A stretch of 64,000 nt of DNA from an uncultured Candidatus Saccharibacteria bacterium (GTDB lineage Bacteria; Patescibacteriota; Saccharimonadia; Saccharimonadales; Saccharimonadaceae): NCBI GenBank assembly GCA_948614045.1, contig CAPFSK010000001.1:186001-250000 (forward strand). The letters are read 5' to 3'. Both the position numbers and the translations under genes were made by a program. Positions 52,084 through 60,596 of the stretch are shown here, piece after piece; the stretch's first letter is position 1, and each line of letters starts with the position of its first letter. The notes below the pieces were generated by a model. That model was not told the origin of the DNA and searched no databases. It saw only the letters and a program-made list of their open reading frames with translations.

Positions 52084-54891
52084 CTACAAAGCCGAATGTT
52101 TTTGTTGTTTGGCAATTAGACGGCTACGACGATAGGTCGCCATACCGGCATAGGCGCCAGCAAGCATACTCATAATCCAGTTCGGCGTCACAGTCGGATC
52201 TTGCTCAACGGCTGGAGATGGAGTATAGACAGCGGATTCAGCGCCAGCTGCCGGTGCAGGGTTAGTAGTGGTGAAATTTTGAACCTGAGGGGCATGTTCG
52301 AGAGCGAGCAGGGCGAGGTTAATTTCAAAAACTAGGTCCTCGACCGTAGACTGGGTGGCATCAGAGTTTCCGAGTAGTGATTTGGCAACTTCAAGCTGCG
52401 AGAGAACGCGCGCATAGCTTGAATCAGTGAAGTCATTGGGGTTAAGGCGGGAGATTTCAGCCACAACCTCGCCAAGCCCAGTCCAGTCAACTTGCACGGC
52501 TTGTTCAAGGGCGCTAGGAGAAAGCTGCGTCTCTGCTGGAGTAACAGTTTCAGCCGGAACATCTTCAGCGCTAGCGACTTCGGTCATGCCTTTAAGCCCG
52601 GTGGTTTTCTCGGCGAGATCATCCATAGCCGACATCAACTCAACGAAGTTGGCGTTTGGCCTATATAATATACTACGAGCTTTGACGATGGCGACCTGAA
52701 GTTCGCCGAACTGCTCAGCAAAGTCAGTTTCGTAGTCACCGAGCGTCAAATCTTGGACCGCCTCGAGCATGGAGTAGAGATTTCCCTTCGCCTCAAGCAG
52801 AGCGGCTTCCGCAGGATAATCGACACTATGTGAAAGAATGTAGGCGGGGTCGGTTTCGGGCGTGATGGTCGGTTCGACCGGTGTAACTTCGATAGGGTTT
52901 TCTGTAAACGGTTGCGCTTCGGGAGCTGCCCCGATACTAGCTCGCGGTTCAGATTCGGGTGCGATAGATTGAACCGGCGTGAAAAATGCAGCTGACTGCG
53001 TCAAAAATAGCGAAGCCAGAAATTCGGAGACGCTAATAATTTCATCCGAAGATAATTCTGGCGCGTCCAATCCGAGAGGAGCTTGCAGTTCCTGGATCAC
53101 AGATTCTTGGACCATTGGCGCTTCCACTATCTCAGGCGTAGGTTCCGCTTCAAACATTTCAGGAGACAAAATTGATTCTTGTGGCGCCGGAGGTAGGACG
53201 GATGGCGGAGTGAGAGTCGGAGCGGAGTCAGGCAGAGGCAGCGAAGTTTCAAACATTTCATCAAGCTCTTCTGCTGATACCTCGTCGATGCCATCGAGCA
53301 AATCAATATTGATTTCAACGTCAAGAATTGCAGAGTAAAGGTCTTTGAGTGAAACATCATCGCGCTGCAAAAGTTCATCGGCGGCAGCGGCGACGGTTGT
53401 AAGTTGTTGATAGCTATATTTAGTATAATCTTCGGGGTCGATGGCGTCGACCGAAGCAATTGATTCGGCGAGTTCGGCACGCATAGCATCGTTCACGAGC
53501 TGAAGATTGTCAAGAGCCCGTTGGAGCGATTGCTCAGCCGAGACGATGCGTTCATATTCAAGATGCTGTTTAAGTGCTTTCTTGCCGAGCGTAATCGCGC
53601 GTTTGATCGAAGCAATAGCCTTCGTAGCGACCGGTTTCCATTTACCGAGATCACCACTAACATAACCATTCGTATAGACAGCCGATTCCTCAATGAGAGC
53701 CTGCAGTCGGCCTTCGGCACGCGCCAGCCGGGTAGCTTCGTCAATCTCCTCAGCAACCTTATCCTCAATGACATGGTAAATTCCCTGACCGCGAACTTTG
53801 TCGATATGGCAGCTGGAGGAAATATAGTCTTGGACATTTTCGGTAAAATCACCACCATAAACTACCGTAACTGCATGTTCGGTATTGCGCGGAGCTAGCC
53901 CATAGAAAGTGCCAAGTTTGCCAGCGAATTCCCCGCCTTCAATAATCAGCATCTGGAGAGCAGGCTTCGACTTCTTCTGGCGAGTTTCGGCAAAAAGATA
54001 ACTGCGCAGGCTAGTATATTCGCCGCCGTTAACAGTAACTTCGACGGAGTGATCAGAGTTAATGGCCTTGCCGGATTGCAAGACGGCGCCAATCATAGTG
54101 AGGCTATCGTCGGCAGAGTCCGCCTCAACATATTCGCCAGTCGCAATAATTTTAGTGCCGTTCAAAGTCAAGTTGCCAGATTGAGCAACAATACCGGTAG
54201 CGCCGGTGATTTCCGAAGCGCCAATTTCCCAGCGTCCATAACCAGCAGCATGAATTGCAACGCCAGTATTTTCGTCAACCGTGATTCTAGTCTGGTCGGC
54301 GATTTTAATCAATGGGATATTTTTGCCGCGACCGCGAATTCCGCCATTGATACAGAAACCATCTTGCGCCACCATCGTCCCGCGAAAGTCGATCGTCGCG
54401 CCGTAAGCCGCTTTAAAATTGGGCGCAACGAGTAGTCCGTAATAGTTCGGAGCGAAAAGTTTGATATTCTCATCAATCAGAACTTCGGCATAATTTTCAT
54501 TATCGGAAGTCGTAGCACCTTTGACGCAGACTGCCGTACCCTTAAGGCCATAGGCGACAATGCTTCCCTTGCCAGTAATTAAAACACTCCCGTGCTTAAT
54601 GTCAAGCACGCAGATATTTTCCTTAAGCGAGGTAATATTAAACCCGCCAAGGTCGAGAATGAGATGGCGCGAAATTTCGAGATTACGAGTCGTAACGATG
54701 TCGTTTTTGAGTGTGATCTGAAAGACACGAGAATCTTGGAGGGCAGAGACGAATTCGGTTTCGGTACGAATTTCAGCATCAAAAATCTTGCCTTCTGCGA
54801 TCAAAACGACACACGCAAAAAGCTCAAACGGGAGCGGCATCCCTAGCGCCAACATGAGTGCTAGGATACCGAGAAATTGATTTTCTCGCAT
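52084..54891 (-). CDS. Large surface protein with repeat-like ectodomain and C-terminal anchor
   Basis: 935 residues from the ATG at 54891; the longer frame starts at a TTG. There is a hydrophobic signal sequence (MRENQFLGILALMLALGMPL), then about 340 residues rich in short GS/ITGKGSI-type strands that look like a right-handed beta-helix (FNITSLKEN, VNGGEYTSL, IIEGGEFAG). Two or three FIVAR-like helical repeats (near residues 400-530) follow, a Pro/Glu-rich middle (560-690), further helical repeats, and a hydrophobic segment before a basic RRSRLIAKQQKHSAL tail. No LPxTG is visible. Probably a host-contact adhesin. Confidence 0.75.
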   Translation of the reverse strand: MRENQFLGILALMLALGMPLPFELFACVVLIAEGKIFDAEIRTETEFVSALQDSRVFQITLKNDIVTTRNLEISRHLILDLGGFNITSLKENICVLDIKHGSVLITGKGSIVAYGLKGTAVCVKGATTSDNENYAEVLIDENIKLFAPNYYGLLVAPNFKAAYGATIDFRGTMVAQDGFCINGGIRGRGKNIPLIKIADQTRITVDENTGVAIHAAGYGRWEIGASEITGATGIVAQSGNLTLNGTKIIATGEYVEADSADDSLTMIGAVLQSGKAINSDHSVEVTVNGGEYTSLRSYLFAETRQKKSKPALQMLIIEGGEFAGKLGTFYGLAPRNTEHAVTVVYGGDFTENVQDYISSSCHIDKVRGQGIYHVIEDKVAEEIDEATRLARAEGRLQALIEESAVYTNGYVSGDLGKWKPVATKAIASIKRAITLGKKALKQHLEYERIVSAEQSLQRALDNLQLVNDAMRAELAESIASVDAIDPEDYTKYSYQQLTTVAAAADELLQRDDVSLKDLYSAILDVEINIDLLDGIDEVSAEELDEMFETSLPLPDSAPTLTPPSVLPPAPQESILSPEMFEAEPTPEIVEAPMVQESVIQELQAPLGLDAPELSSDEIISVSEFLASLFLTQSAAFFTPVQSIAPESEPRASIGAAPEAQPFTENPIEVTPVEPTITPETDPAYILSHSVDYPAEAALLEAKGNLYSMLEAVQDLTLGDYETDFAEQFGELQVAIVKARSILYRPNANFVELMSAMDDLAEKTTGLKGMTEVASAEDVPAETVTPAETQLSPSALEQAVQVDWTGLGEVVAEISRLNPNDFTDSSYARVLSQLEVAKSLLGNSDATQSTVEDLVFEINLALLALEHAPQVQNFTTTNPAPAAGAESAVYTPSPAVEQDPTVTPNWIMSMLAGAYAGMATYRRSRLIAKQQKHSAL

Positions 54892-54973
54892 TAGATTACT
54901 TCCCTCGCACCTTTCCAATAACTCTGCCGGTTATTGTCTAGTATTATAGCAAATTATTGACAATTCGGCAAGA

Positions 54974-55882
54974 CTAGGCGCCGATGCGATCTTTAGAATT
55001 CTTACGGCTAGCGTTATGCTCGATATATTCGATAATCTTTTCGGCAACGTTGCGACCGGTAACTTTTTCGATACCAAATCCAGGTGAAGCGTTCACTTCA
55101 AGAACAAGCGGGCCACGCTCGGAGCGCATTAGATCGACGCCAGCGACATGGAGGCCCATGACTTTGGCGGCTTTGACAACAATGCGTTTTTCTTCGGCGG
55201 TGAGTTTGACGCTCGTTCCCTCGCCACCTTTATGGAGATTACTGCGGAAATCGTCATCTAGTGATTGGCGTTTCATGCTGGCAACTACACGTGAGCCAAC
55301 GACGAAAGCACGAATATCGGTCCCAGCGGATTCTTTGACGTATTCCTGGAGCAAGATATTCGTACCGTCTTCGTTGTAAAGATAAAAAGCTTGGAGAGCA
55401 GACTTCGCAGCCTTCTTGGTCTCAGCCAGAACAACACCATTACCGTGCGTGCTAGTGGCGAGTTTGATAATCACCGGGAGGCCGATTTGCTCAATTAGGT
55501 CGTCGATATCAGCGGTGTTGCGACTCACGAGAGTTTTCGGAGTGTCGATGCCGGCCTTGGTCAGAATTTGCTGTGAGCGAAGTTTGTCGCGCGAGCGAGA
55601 AATCGCAATTGAGCTTGAGGCGGTCCAAGCGCCCTGCATCTCGAACTGGCGTACAATCGCGCAGCCATAACGGGTCATGCTGTTGGCAATACGCGGAACA
55701 ATAGCATCATACCCCGGCAACTTTTCCCCACGATAGAAAATATTTGGATGCTTCTCGTCAAGTGAAAGATAACAATCTTTGTATTTAATCACGCGCACTT
55801 GATGCCCATGTTGCTCAGCCTCAGCGACCAAGCGACGCGTGGAGTAGTTTGCGTTTCCGTTCGACAAAATTGCGATTTTCAT
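54974..55882 (-). CDS. rimK: RimK-type ATP-grasp ligase
   Basis: 302 residues. N-terminal MKIAILSNGNANYSTRRLVA; ATP-grasp core with PVIIKLATSTHGNGVVLAE, LLQEYVKESAGTDIRAFVVG, and the metal-binding end VAGVDLMRSERGPLVLEVNASPGF. This is the RimK layout; RimK adds glutamates to ribosomal protein S6 or makes poly-glutamate. It lies 43 nt after the retropepsin-like RimK-associated gene, so the two form one unit. Confidence 0.9.
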   Translation of the reverse strand: MKIAILSNGNANYSTRRLVAEAEQHGHQVRVIKYKDCYLSLDEKHPNIFYRGEKLPGYDAIVPRIANSMTRYGCAIVRQFEMQGAWTASSSIAISRSRDKLRSQQILTKAGIDTPKTLVSRNTADIDDLIEQIGLPVIIKLATSTHGNGVVLAETKKAAKSALQAFYLYNEDGTNILLQEYVKESAGTDIRAFVVGSRVVASMKRQSLDDDFRSNLHKGGEGTSVKLTAEEKRIVVKAAKVMGLHVAGVDLMRSERGPLVLEVNASPGFGIEKVTGRNVAEKIIEYIEHNASRKNSKDRIGA

Positions 55883-55925
55883 GATTTTATTTTACCATAT
55901 TTAGTTATTAATTATATGCAGGCGC

Positions 55926-56423
55926 TCAACTAGACATATGCTTTTGATGAAAAGCCTGGGGGTTCTGCTCTAACTCTGCGTTCAATTCCATATCTTGGAT
56001 GCGTGGCGGGTACGGGACTTCTAGCTGTGAGACGTCGACTAAGAAACGGTCTTTGAGCAGACGACGACCAATCAGGACGGGGAAATTATTCTTGCTGCGG
56101 TCAGCGAGAGTGAAGCCGGCTTTGATATTTTTCTTGCCAATCTTCACCGAGAGATGGACGCGATAGCGCACCTTAGCTTGACCGGTAGAATTACGTACCA
56201 GCATGGCTTTATAGTCGTCAGCGACAATACGCTCACCCGTGTAGAATTCACTGCCGGGCGCAAAGAGACAAAAACTCAGTCGGTTATCGGCGTCCATCGC
56301 AATATCGCTCGCCCAGACGGACGAACTTTCGGCGCCAGTATCAATCTTCGCAGGGACTTTTTTAATCCCATTGAGGGTGATCAAAGCGCTATTGCCGATA
56401 ATTTCGAGTTTTCGTGTACCCAT
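55926..56423 (-). CDS. Retropepsin-like RimK-associated protein (RimB-type)
   Basis: 165 residues from the ATG at 56423, placed because TATAAT (56430-56435) ends 6 nt before it, again leaderless. The core is VPAKIDTGAESSSVWASDI, an aspartic-protease-like Asp-Thr-Gly, and NNFPVLIGRRLLKDRFLVDV near the C-terminus. This family is known from operons with RimK, where a homologue removes or processes added glutamates. Position directly before the RimK-type gene agrees. Confidence 0.82.
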   Translation of the reverse strand: MGTRKLEIIGNSALITLNGIKKVPAKIDTGAESSSVWASDIAMDADNRLSFCLFAPGSEFYTGERIVADDYKAMLVRNSTGQAKVRYRVHLSVKIGKKNIKAGFTLADRSKNNFPVLIGRRLLKDRFLVDVSQLEVPYPPRIQDMELNAELEQNPQAFHQKHMSS

Positions 56424-56568
56424 ACTTCCATTATAGCACAGATGAAGCAAAAAGTCAATGTTTATCGCCTAATTTTAGTCTCTGGAGATAATTTTTCAAA
56501 AACTAATTGTGTATTTACAGAAAATAAGTTATTTTAGTAATAAGAAACACAATAAAGGAGTAATAAAC

Positions 56569-56997
56569 ATGTATACTTACAACACTACATATTACACGAC
56601 CACGTCAGTGGATACCGAAGCGCTAGGAGCAGCGATGGGAGTGGCTTCGGTCTTCGCGTTGATTCTGGTGGTGATTATGATCGTTGCAAACTGGAAGATT
56701 TTTACCAAAGCAGGCAAACCGGGCTGGGCAAGCATCGTGCCGTTCTACAACATGTACACCTTGTTCGAGGTCGCTGGGATGAATGGCTGGATGTTCTTGC
56801 TGCTCTTGGTACCGATTGTCAATATTGTGATGGCGATTATGGTTTATATTAATTTGGCGAAAGCTTTCGGTCAGTCTGGCGCTTTTGCGGTTGGCTTGAT
56901 TTTACTCAATCCGATTTTCTCACTGATTCTTGCCTTCGGTAAGGCGCAGTATGTTGGGACTGGCGATACGAAGACCGGCAACGTTGCGACTAAATAA
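56569..56997 (+). CDS. DUF5684-type membrane protein
   Basis: 142 residues from the ATG at 56569, which follows AAAGGAG. A Thr/Tyr-rich start (MYTYNTTYYTTTS) is followed by about four transmembrane helices, with the signature KAGKPGWASIVPFYNMYTLFEVAGMNGWMF between helices 1 and 2 and AKAFGQSGAFAVGLILLNPIF near the end. This matches the small DUF5684 family, often next to signal peptidase genes; role unknown. A bidirectional terminator follows. Confidence 0.8.
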   Translation: MYTYNTTYYTTTSVDTEALGAAMGVASVFALILVVIMIVANWKIFTKAGKPGWASIVPFYNMYTLFEVAGMNGWMFLLLLVPIVNIVMAIMVYINLAKAFGQSGAFAVGLILLNPIFSLILAFGKAQYVGTGDTKTGNVATK

Positions 56998-57015
56998 TCA
57001 CTAAATTAGTGATGC

Positions 57016-57047
57016 TAAATCCCGCTTCCATAAAGAGGCGGGATTTA
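57016..57047. terminator. Bidirectional terminator
   Basis: 10-bp perfect inverted repeat (57016-57025 with 57038-57047) between the convergent genes ending at 56997 and 57074. Confidence 0.8.
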
Positions 57048-57073
57048 AGTTTGGTTGATTAGTGTTCATTCTG

Positions 57074-58027
57074 CTAAATCTTTGCGAGATATTCGATATA
57101 CGCCTCGACGGCTCGCGTGGCCGACTCGTCTCCAGTCGGATAATATAGGCTGGGGCAAGCGTTAATTTCAATCACTTGGTCGCCATAATAATCAATTCCT
57201 ACTACTGGAAGCTCAGCTGCGCGGGCGATTTTCTCGGCTAACTCGCGCTGCTCGGGTGAAAAATCACCAGAACAGTCTTCGGCTGTGCCGCCTTGGCCAA
57301 CGTTGCAGCTCGCAACAACTCGCACCCGCTCTCCTGCGGCCGGTACGAGATGGATTTTATCTCCCAAAAACCGTTCTGCCGCTTCAAAATCAATATATGC
57401 TAGCTCGCCCTGGTACGGCGCTGTACGAATCGTCTCGTTTTCCCGTTTGATTAATTCGGCAATCGTGCTCTGTCCGTCGCCGGTCACTCGCGCGGGAATG
57501 CGTGCCACTGCGACAACGAATTGATAATCAATGCAAATCACTCGTCGTTCGATTTCATCCACTGGTAATTGCGGCTGGACAATTGCGAGCTTCATATCGG
57601 GCGAAGCTTCCGTCGCTTTCTTGATCGCCGTTTCGGCCCCTGTCGCGTCTTTCACGCCAACTGTCACGCCATTACCATGCGCTCCGTCGATCGGCTTAAC
57701 TACGACCGGGCCATATTTCTCAATCATTGGCAAAACCTCAGCTGCCGTCCGCGCGGCGACCGCCTCGGGCTGCGGAACTCCTAGCTCGCGTAATAACTCG
57801 TAGCTCATCAGCTTATTATCCGCCAGACGGAGAGAATACACGCTGGTCGTCGGAGGCGTGCTTGACGCGATGCGAATAGTCACACCGTCTGGTCGAGTCA
57901 GGATTAGGTTATTTAGACTTTCCGCGCATAGCTTCTCAGCTCGCCAGCCGCGCTTCTTTAGACTTTTGCGGAAGAACCGCATAGACATTGGTAGATCGCT
58001 TTCTGGTAAATCGTAGTAATTAATCAT
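57074..58027 (-). CDS. Cyanophycin-synthetase/GshAB-like ATP-grasp ligase
   Basis: 317 residues. Conserved ATP-grasp features: GPVVVKPIDGAHGNGVTVGV near residue 110, RVICIDYQFVVAVARIPARVTGDGQSTIAEL, and VVGIDYYGDQVIEINACPSL near the C-terminus. The IPAxVxGDGxSTIxEL motif is characteristic of the cyanophycin synthetase/GshAB ATP-grasp module. It is the ligase module only, without the Mur-ligase domain, so the substrate is probably a small amino acid or peptide. It follows dnaJ in the same direction with a 6-nt gap. Confidence 0.82.
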   Translation of the reverse strand: MINYYDLPESDLPMSMRFFRKSLKKRGWRAEKLCAESLNNLILTRPDGVTIRIASSTPPTTSVYSLRLADNKLMSYELLRELGVPQPEAVAARTAAEVLPMIEKYGPVVVKPIDGAHGNGVTVGVKDATGAETAIKKATEASPDMKLAIVQPQLPVDEIERRVICIDYQFVVAVARIPARVTGDGQSTIAELIKRENETIRTAPYQGELAYIDFEAAERFLGDKIHLVPAAGERVRVVASCNVGQGGTAEDCSGDFSPEQRELAEKIARAAELPVVGIDYYGDQVIEINACPSLYYPTGDESATRAVEAYIEYLAKI

Positions 58028-58033
58028 GCTAGG

Positions 58034-58939
58034 CTACCCCCAGAAGCCGCGTTTTTTATTCTTCGGGTCGCGGAATTCTTCAAGGATTTCTTTTTGCCGC
58101 TTGCTGAGGCTCTTCGGGGTGTCAACGATGACGGTCACGATATGCGGACCGCGGTCACCGTCGCTGCGCATTAGTGGTACACCATGGCCAGAAAGCTTAA
58201 ACGGCGTGCCAGATTGAGTACTGGCGGGGATTTTCATGCGGACGTCGCCATCGACAGTCTCGACATCGACCTCCGTACCAAGAGCAGCATCGACCATTGG
58301 GACGTGGATTTCGGAAAGAATAATGCTACCTTCGCGGGTAAGATGCTTATGCGGTTTGACCCGAACGAAGACATAAAGGTCGCCCTTTGTACCGCCTTTG
58401 GGCGCTGGACCGCCCTTGCCACTGAGACGAATCGACATACCGTCGTCAATGCCGGCAGGAATTTTGACTTTCAAATCTTTGCCGTCAGCGCTAATGACCT
58501 TGGTCGTGCCGAAGATCGCGTCTTCGAAGCTCAAGGTCACGGTCGTGCGATAGTCAGCCCCACGGACTGGTCGACGCTGTCCGCCACCAAAACCGAAGAT
58601 TGAACCCAAAATGTCATCGAGACCGCCGCCACCGCCGAAATCGAAGTTGAAGTTCTGACCATTGAAGTTGAAACTGCCGTTCTGGAAAGGATTGCCGCCG
58701 GCGCTACCCGCACCACCGACGCCAGCGTGACCGAATTGGTCATAGCGAGCGCGCTTCTGCTTGTCGGCTAGTACCTCGTGAGCTTCGGAAATCTCTTTGA
58801 ATTTTTCTTCGGCAGCCTTGTCGCCCGGATTTTTGTCCGGGTGGTATTTGACTGCGAGTTTGCGATACGCTTTTTTGATTTCGTCATCAGAAGCGTTTTT
58901 GGAAACTCCTAAAACCTCATAATAATCTTTTTTCGCCAT
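58034..58939 (-). CDS. dnaJ: DnaJ-family co-chaperone without zinc finger
   Basis: 301 residues from the ATG of MAKKDYYEVLGVSKNA at 58939; the open frame extends seven codons further upstream. The J domain (1-70) has HPDKNPG, a Gly/Phe-rich linker follows (70-125), then two beta-barrel client-binding domains. The CxxCxGxG zinc repeats are absent, so it is CbpA-like (class B). It stimulates DnaK ATPase; dnaK is 4 kb away in this window. A TAAAAT lies 11 nt before the ATG, and a promoter-hairpin-terminator unit (59026-59155) lies upstream. Confidence 0.93.
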   Translation of the reverse strand: MAKKDYYEVLGVSKNASDDEIKKAYRKLAVKYHPDKNPGDKAAEEKFKEISEAHEVLADKQKRARYDQFGHAGVGGAGSAGGNPFQNGSFNFNGQNFNFDFGGGGGLDDILGSIFGFGGGQRRPVRGADYRTTVTLSFEDAIFGTTKVISADGKDLKVKIPAGIDDGMSIRLSGKGGPAPKGGTKGDLYVFVRVKPHKHLTREGSIILSEIHVPMVDAALGTEVDVETVDGDVRMKIPASTQSGTPFKLSGHGVPLMRSDGDRGPHIVTVIVDTPKSLSKRQKEILEEFRDPKNKKRGFWG

Positions 58940-59025
58940 AGTATAGGGATATTTTAGCACACTTTCGCGTAGAGTGCTAGGGTTTTCTATGGGGTTTCAA
59001 GTTCTAACAGAATCAGACTCCACAA

Positions 59026-59155
59026 CAAAAAGCACCCCGAAGAGTGCTCAAGGCTGCGTATGGCTCGGTGCCGGAAAAACGACACTTACTAACCAAAGCT
59101 CACCATACGGCTGACGCCATACTTTTATTGTAGCACAGGTTGATGAAAATGTCAA
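59026..59155 (-). ncRNA. Small structured RNA or attenuated leader upstream of dnaJ
   Basis: Minus strand: TTGACA (59150-59155), 17-nt spacer, TACAAT (59127-59132). The transcript would start near 59120 and form a hairpin with stem CGTATGG/CCATACG, a large internal loop and an upper GTGTCG/CGGCAC stem. It then terminates at a 7-bp stem with a UUCG tetraloop (59031-59048) followed by a U run (59026-59030). Product about 95 nt. It may be a free small RNA, or a leader that lets some transcripts continue into dnaJ. Confidence 0.55.
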
Positions 59156-59190
59156 GATTCACGCGTTAGAGCTGTAGCGCGGTACAGGTC

Positions 59191-59850
59191 TTACAACAGC
59201 CCACCCCTAAAGGTCGCACGCGGGAACTCGTCGCCTTTGACGATACGCTCTTCGAGCGTACTAAGGAAATGGCGATTTTGCTGGCAATAAGCCTGCGCGA
59301 TAGTTCCGGCCAGAATGTCAGCAGTCTGGAGATTATTATGAGTCTTTGAGTCCTTTTGCTCGACTTGGACGGTATGATTGACGTGCTGATGCGAGGTGTA
59401 GGCGTTAATCGTGATATAGTCGATGAGTGAATTCATGGATTTGACTGCAGTCGAGCGCTGGTCGAACGTGACAATAAAATCGTCATTGTAACGACTAAAA
59501 ATCTGGTCAGTGAGGAGTTTAGCGAAATAATTATAGACAAGATTTTTAGGCTTGCTCTGGCGCAAAAGCTCGACTTTTCCCTTGTCGACGACGAGATAAA
59601 AGATGTCGATATCGGCCTTCGCGACGAGCTTATTAAGGATACGCTGGCGCTGCGGAACAGAGAGGCGACAAGATTTGATCTCTTCGATAATTGGAATAGG
59701 CTTATCTTTGGCGAGCATGATTTGAGTCTTACGAATGAGGCGAGCGGCGCGCTTGATGCCTTGTGGCGTATCAAAAACCGCGGCGGCGAGGACAAAATAT
59801 TGACCGCCGCGACCTAGATTACCGGATTCGTCAATAAAAACTCGAATCAT
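59191..59850 (-). CDS. DUF3800 domain protein
   Basis: 219 residues beginning MIRVFIDESGNLGRGGQYFVLA, with the DESG motif that opens the ribonuclease-H-like DUF3800 fold, an internal TFDQRSTAVKSMNSLIDY, and the end SKTHNNLQTADILAGTIAQA where a second Asp sits. The acidic residues suggest a nuclease, but no activity is established for the family. It overlaps the methyltransferase stop by 4 nt (ATGA) and is the last gene of a three-gene unit with ackA. Confidence 0.85.
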   Translation of the reverse strand: MIRVFIDESGNLGRGGQYFVLAAAVFDTPQGIKRAARLIRKTQIMLAKDKPIPIIEEIKSCRLSVPQRQRILNKLVAKADIDIFYLVVDKGKVELLRQSKPKNLVYNYFAKLLTDQIFSRYNDDFIVTFDQRSTAVKSMNSLIDYITINAYTSHQHVNHTVQVEQKDSKTHNNLQTADILAGTIAQAYCQQNRHFLSTLEERIVKGDEFPRATFRGGLL

Positions 59851-60587
59851 GCTTGAGGTGTGCCCTTAGCGCTGACTCTGGTCAGGATTGCTAGCGTATG
59901 GCGAACTTGGAGACGGAATTCTGAGTGTGACCGCAGGAATTCGTCGACGGCGCGAGCAGAACCGGGAAGCTCGGGGTTATTATAGTCGTGAACGATGATA
60001 ATTCCCTGTCCGGAGAGACGCGGCACGACAAGTTTTAGGCTGACACGGATAGACTCATAGAGGTCACCGTCAAGGAAGGCGAAAGCGATAACGTCCGGGA
60101 GGTCTTGCGGCGTAAGGTCATCAAACCAGGCCTTTTTGACGATGACGGTACTAAGGTTTGAATCGGGGCTGGTAGCCTGACTAGAACAGTTGCCTGGGTT
60201 GAGGTGGCTGGCGGCTTTAAGGCCATGTTTACGGAGTTTTTCGACGACTTCACGTTTCGAGACCAAAAGTTCGCCTTTTTGGAAATTTTGACCAGCGCCG
60301 GAACTGTCTTCCGGGGTTTTATCTGGTAATCCAGCGAATGAATCATAAATCCACAGGTTTTTACACAGGCTCTGGGGAGTTTTACACAAGTTTTCCACTG
60401 ATATTTTGGCATTTTTGCACAGGTTTTGCACAGGTTTTTGGAGTAATTTTCCGAGTAGGACCGAAGTATCGCCACGATAGCAGCCTAGTTCGACAAAATC
60501 ACCTTCAGCTTCTAGACTCTGCTCGGCAAGGCGCAGGATTTCGGCGGTTTCAGCGGGGGTGACTTGGTCGTTGATAGGCTGATTCAT
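59847..60587 (-). CDS. TylF-like class I SAM methyltransferase with inserted repeats
   Basis: 246 residues. FVELGCYRGDTSVLL is the SAM-binding motif I; WIYDSFAGLPDKTPED and IAFAFLDGDLYESIRVSL are typical of TylF-type O-methyltransferases, and IIVHDYNNPELPGSARAVDEF closes the core. Between motif I and WIYDSFAGL an insertion of about 30 residues contains NLCKN, NLCKTP and SLCKN; its DNA is the DnaA-box-like array at 60347-60432. Substrate unknown. Located between ackA and the DUF3800 gene. Confidence 0.8.
   Translation of the reverse strand: MNQPINDQVTPAETAEILRLAEQSLEAEGDFVELGCYRGDTSVLLGKLLQKPVQNLCKNAKISVENLCKTPQSLCKNLWIYDSFAGLPDKTPEDSSGAGQNFQKGELLVSKREVVEKLRKHGLKAASHLNPGNCSSQATSPDSNLSTVIVKKAWFDDLTPQDLPDVIAFAFLDGDLYESIRVSLKLVVPRLSGQGIIIVHDYNNPELPGSARAVDEFLRSHSEFRLQVRHTLAILTRVSAKGTPQA
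60347..60432 (+). repeat. Array of six DnaA-box-like 9-mers at helical spacing
   Basis: Plus-strand 9-mers: AAATCCACA 60347, TTTTACACA 60359 and 60380, TTTTCCACT 60391, TTTTGCACA 60413 and 60424. Distances between starts are 12, 21, 11, 22 and 11 bp, close to one or two helical turns. Consensus TTTTNCACA is one change from the DnaA box TTATNCACA. All lie in the same orientation inside the methyltransferase gene. Confidence 0.6.
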
Positions 60588-60596
60588 TAGAATGAA

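Noticed and set aside
59031..59080. Second tracrRNA, because the sequence contains GGCACCGAG as in known tracrRNA 3' ends
   Set aside because: No anti-repeat to the CRISPR repeat is present; the tracrRNA at 27069-27167 has all expected parts.
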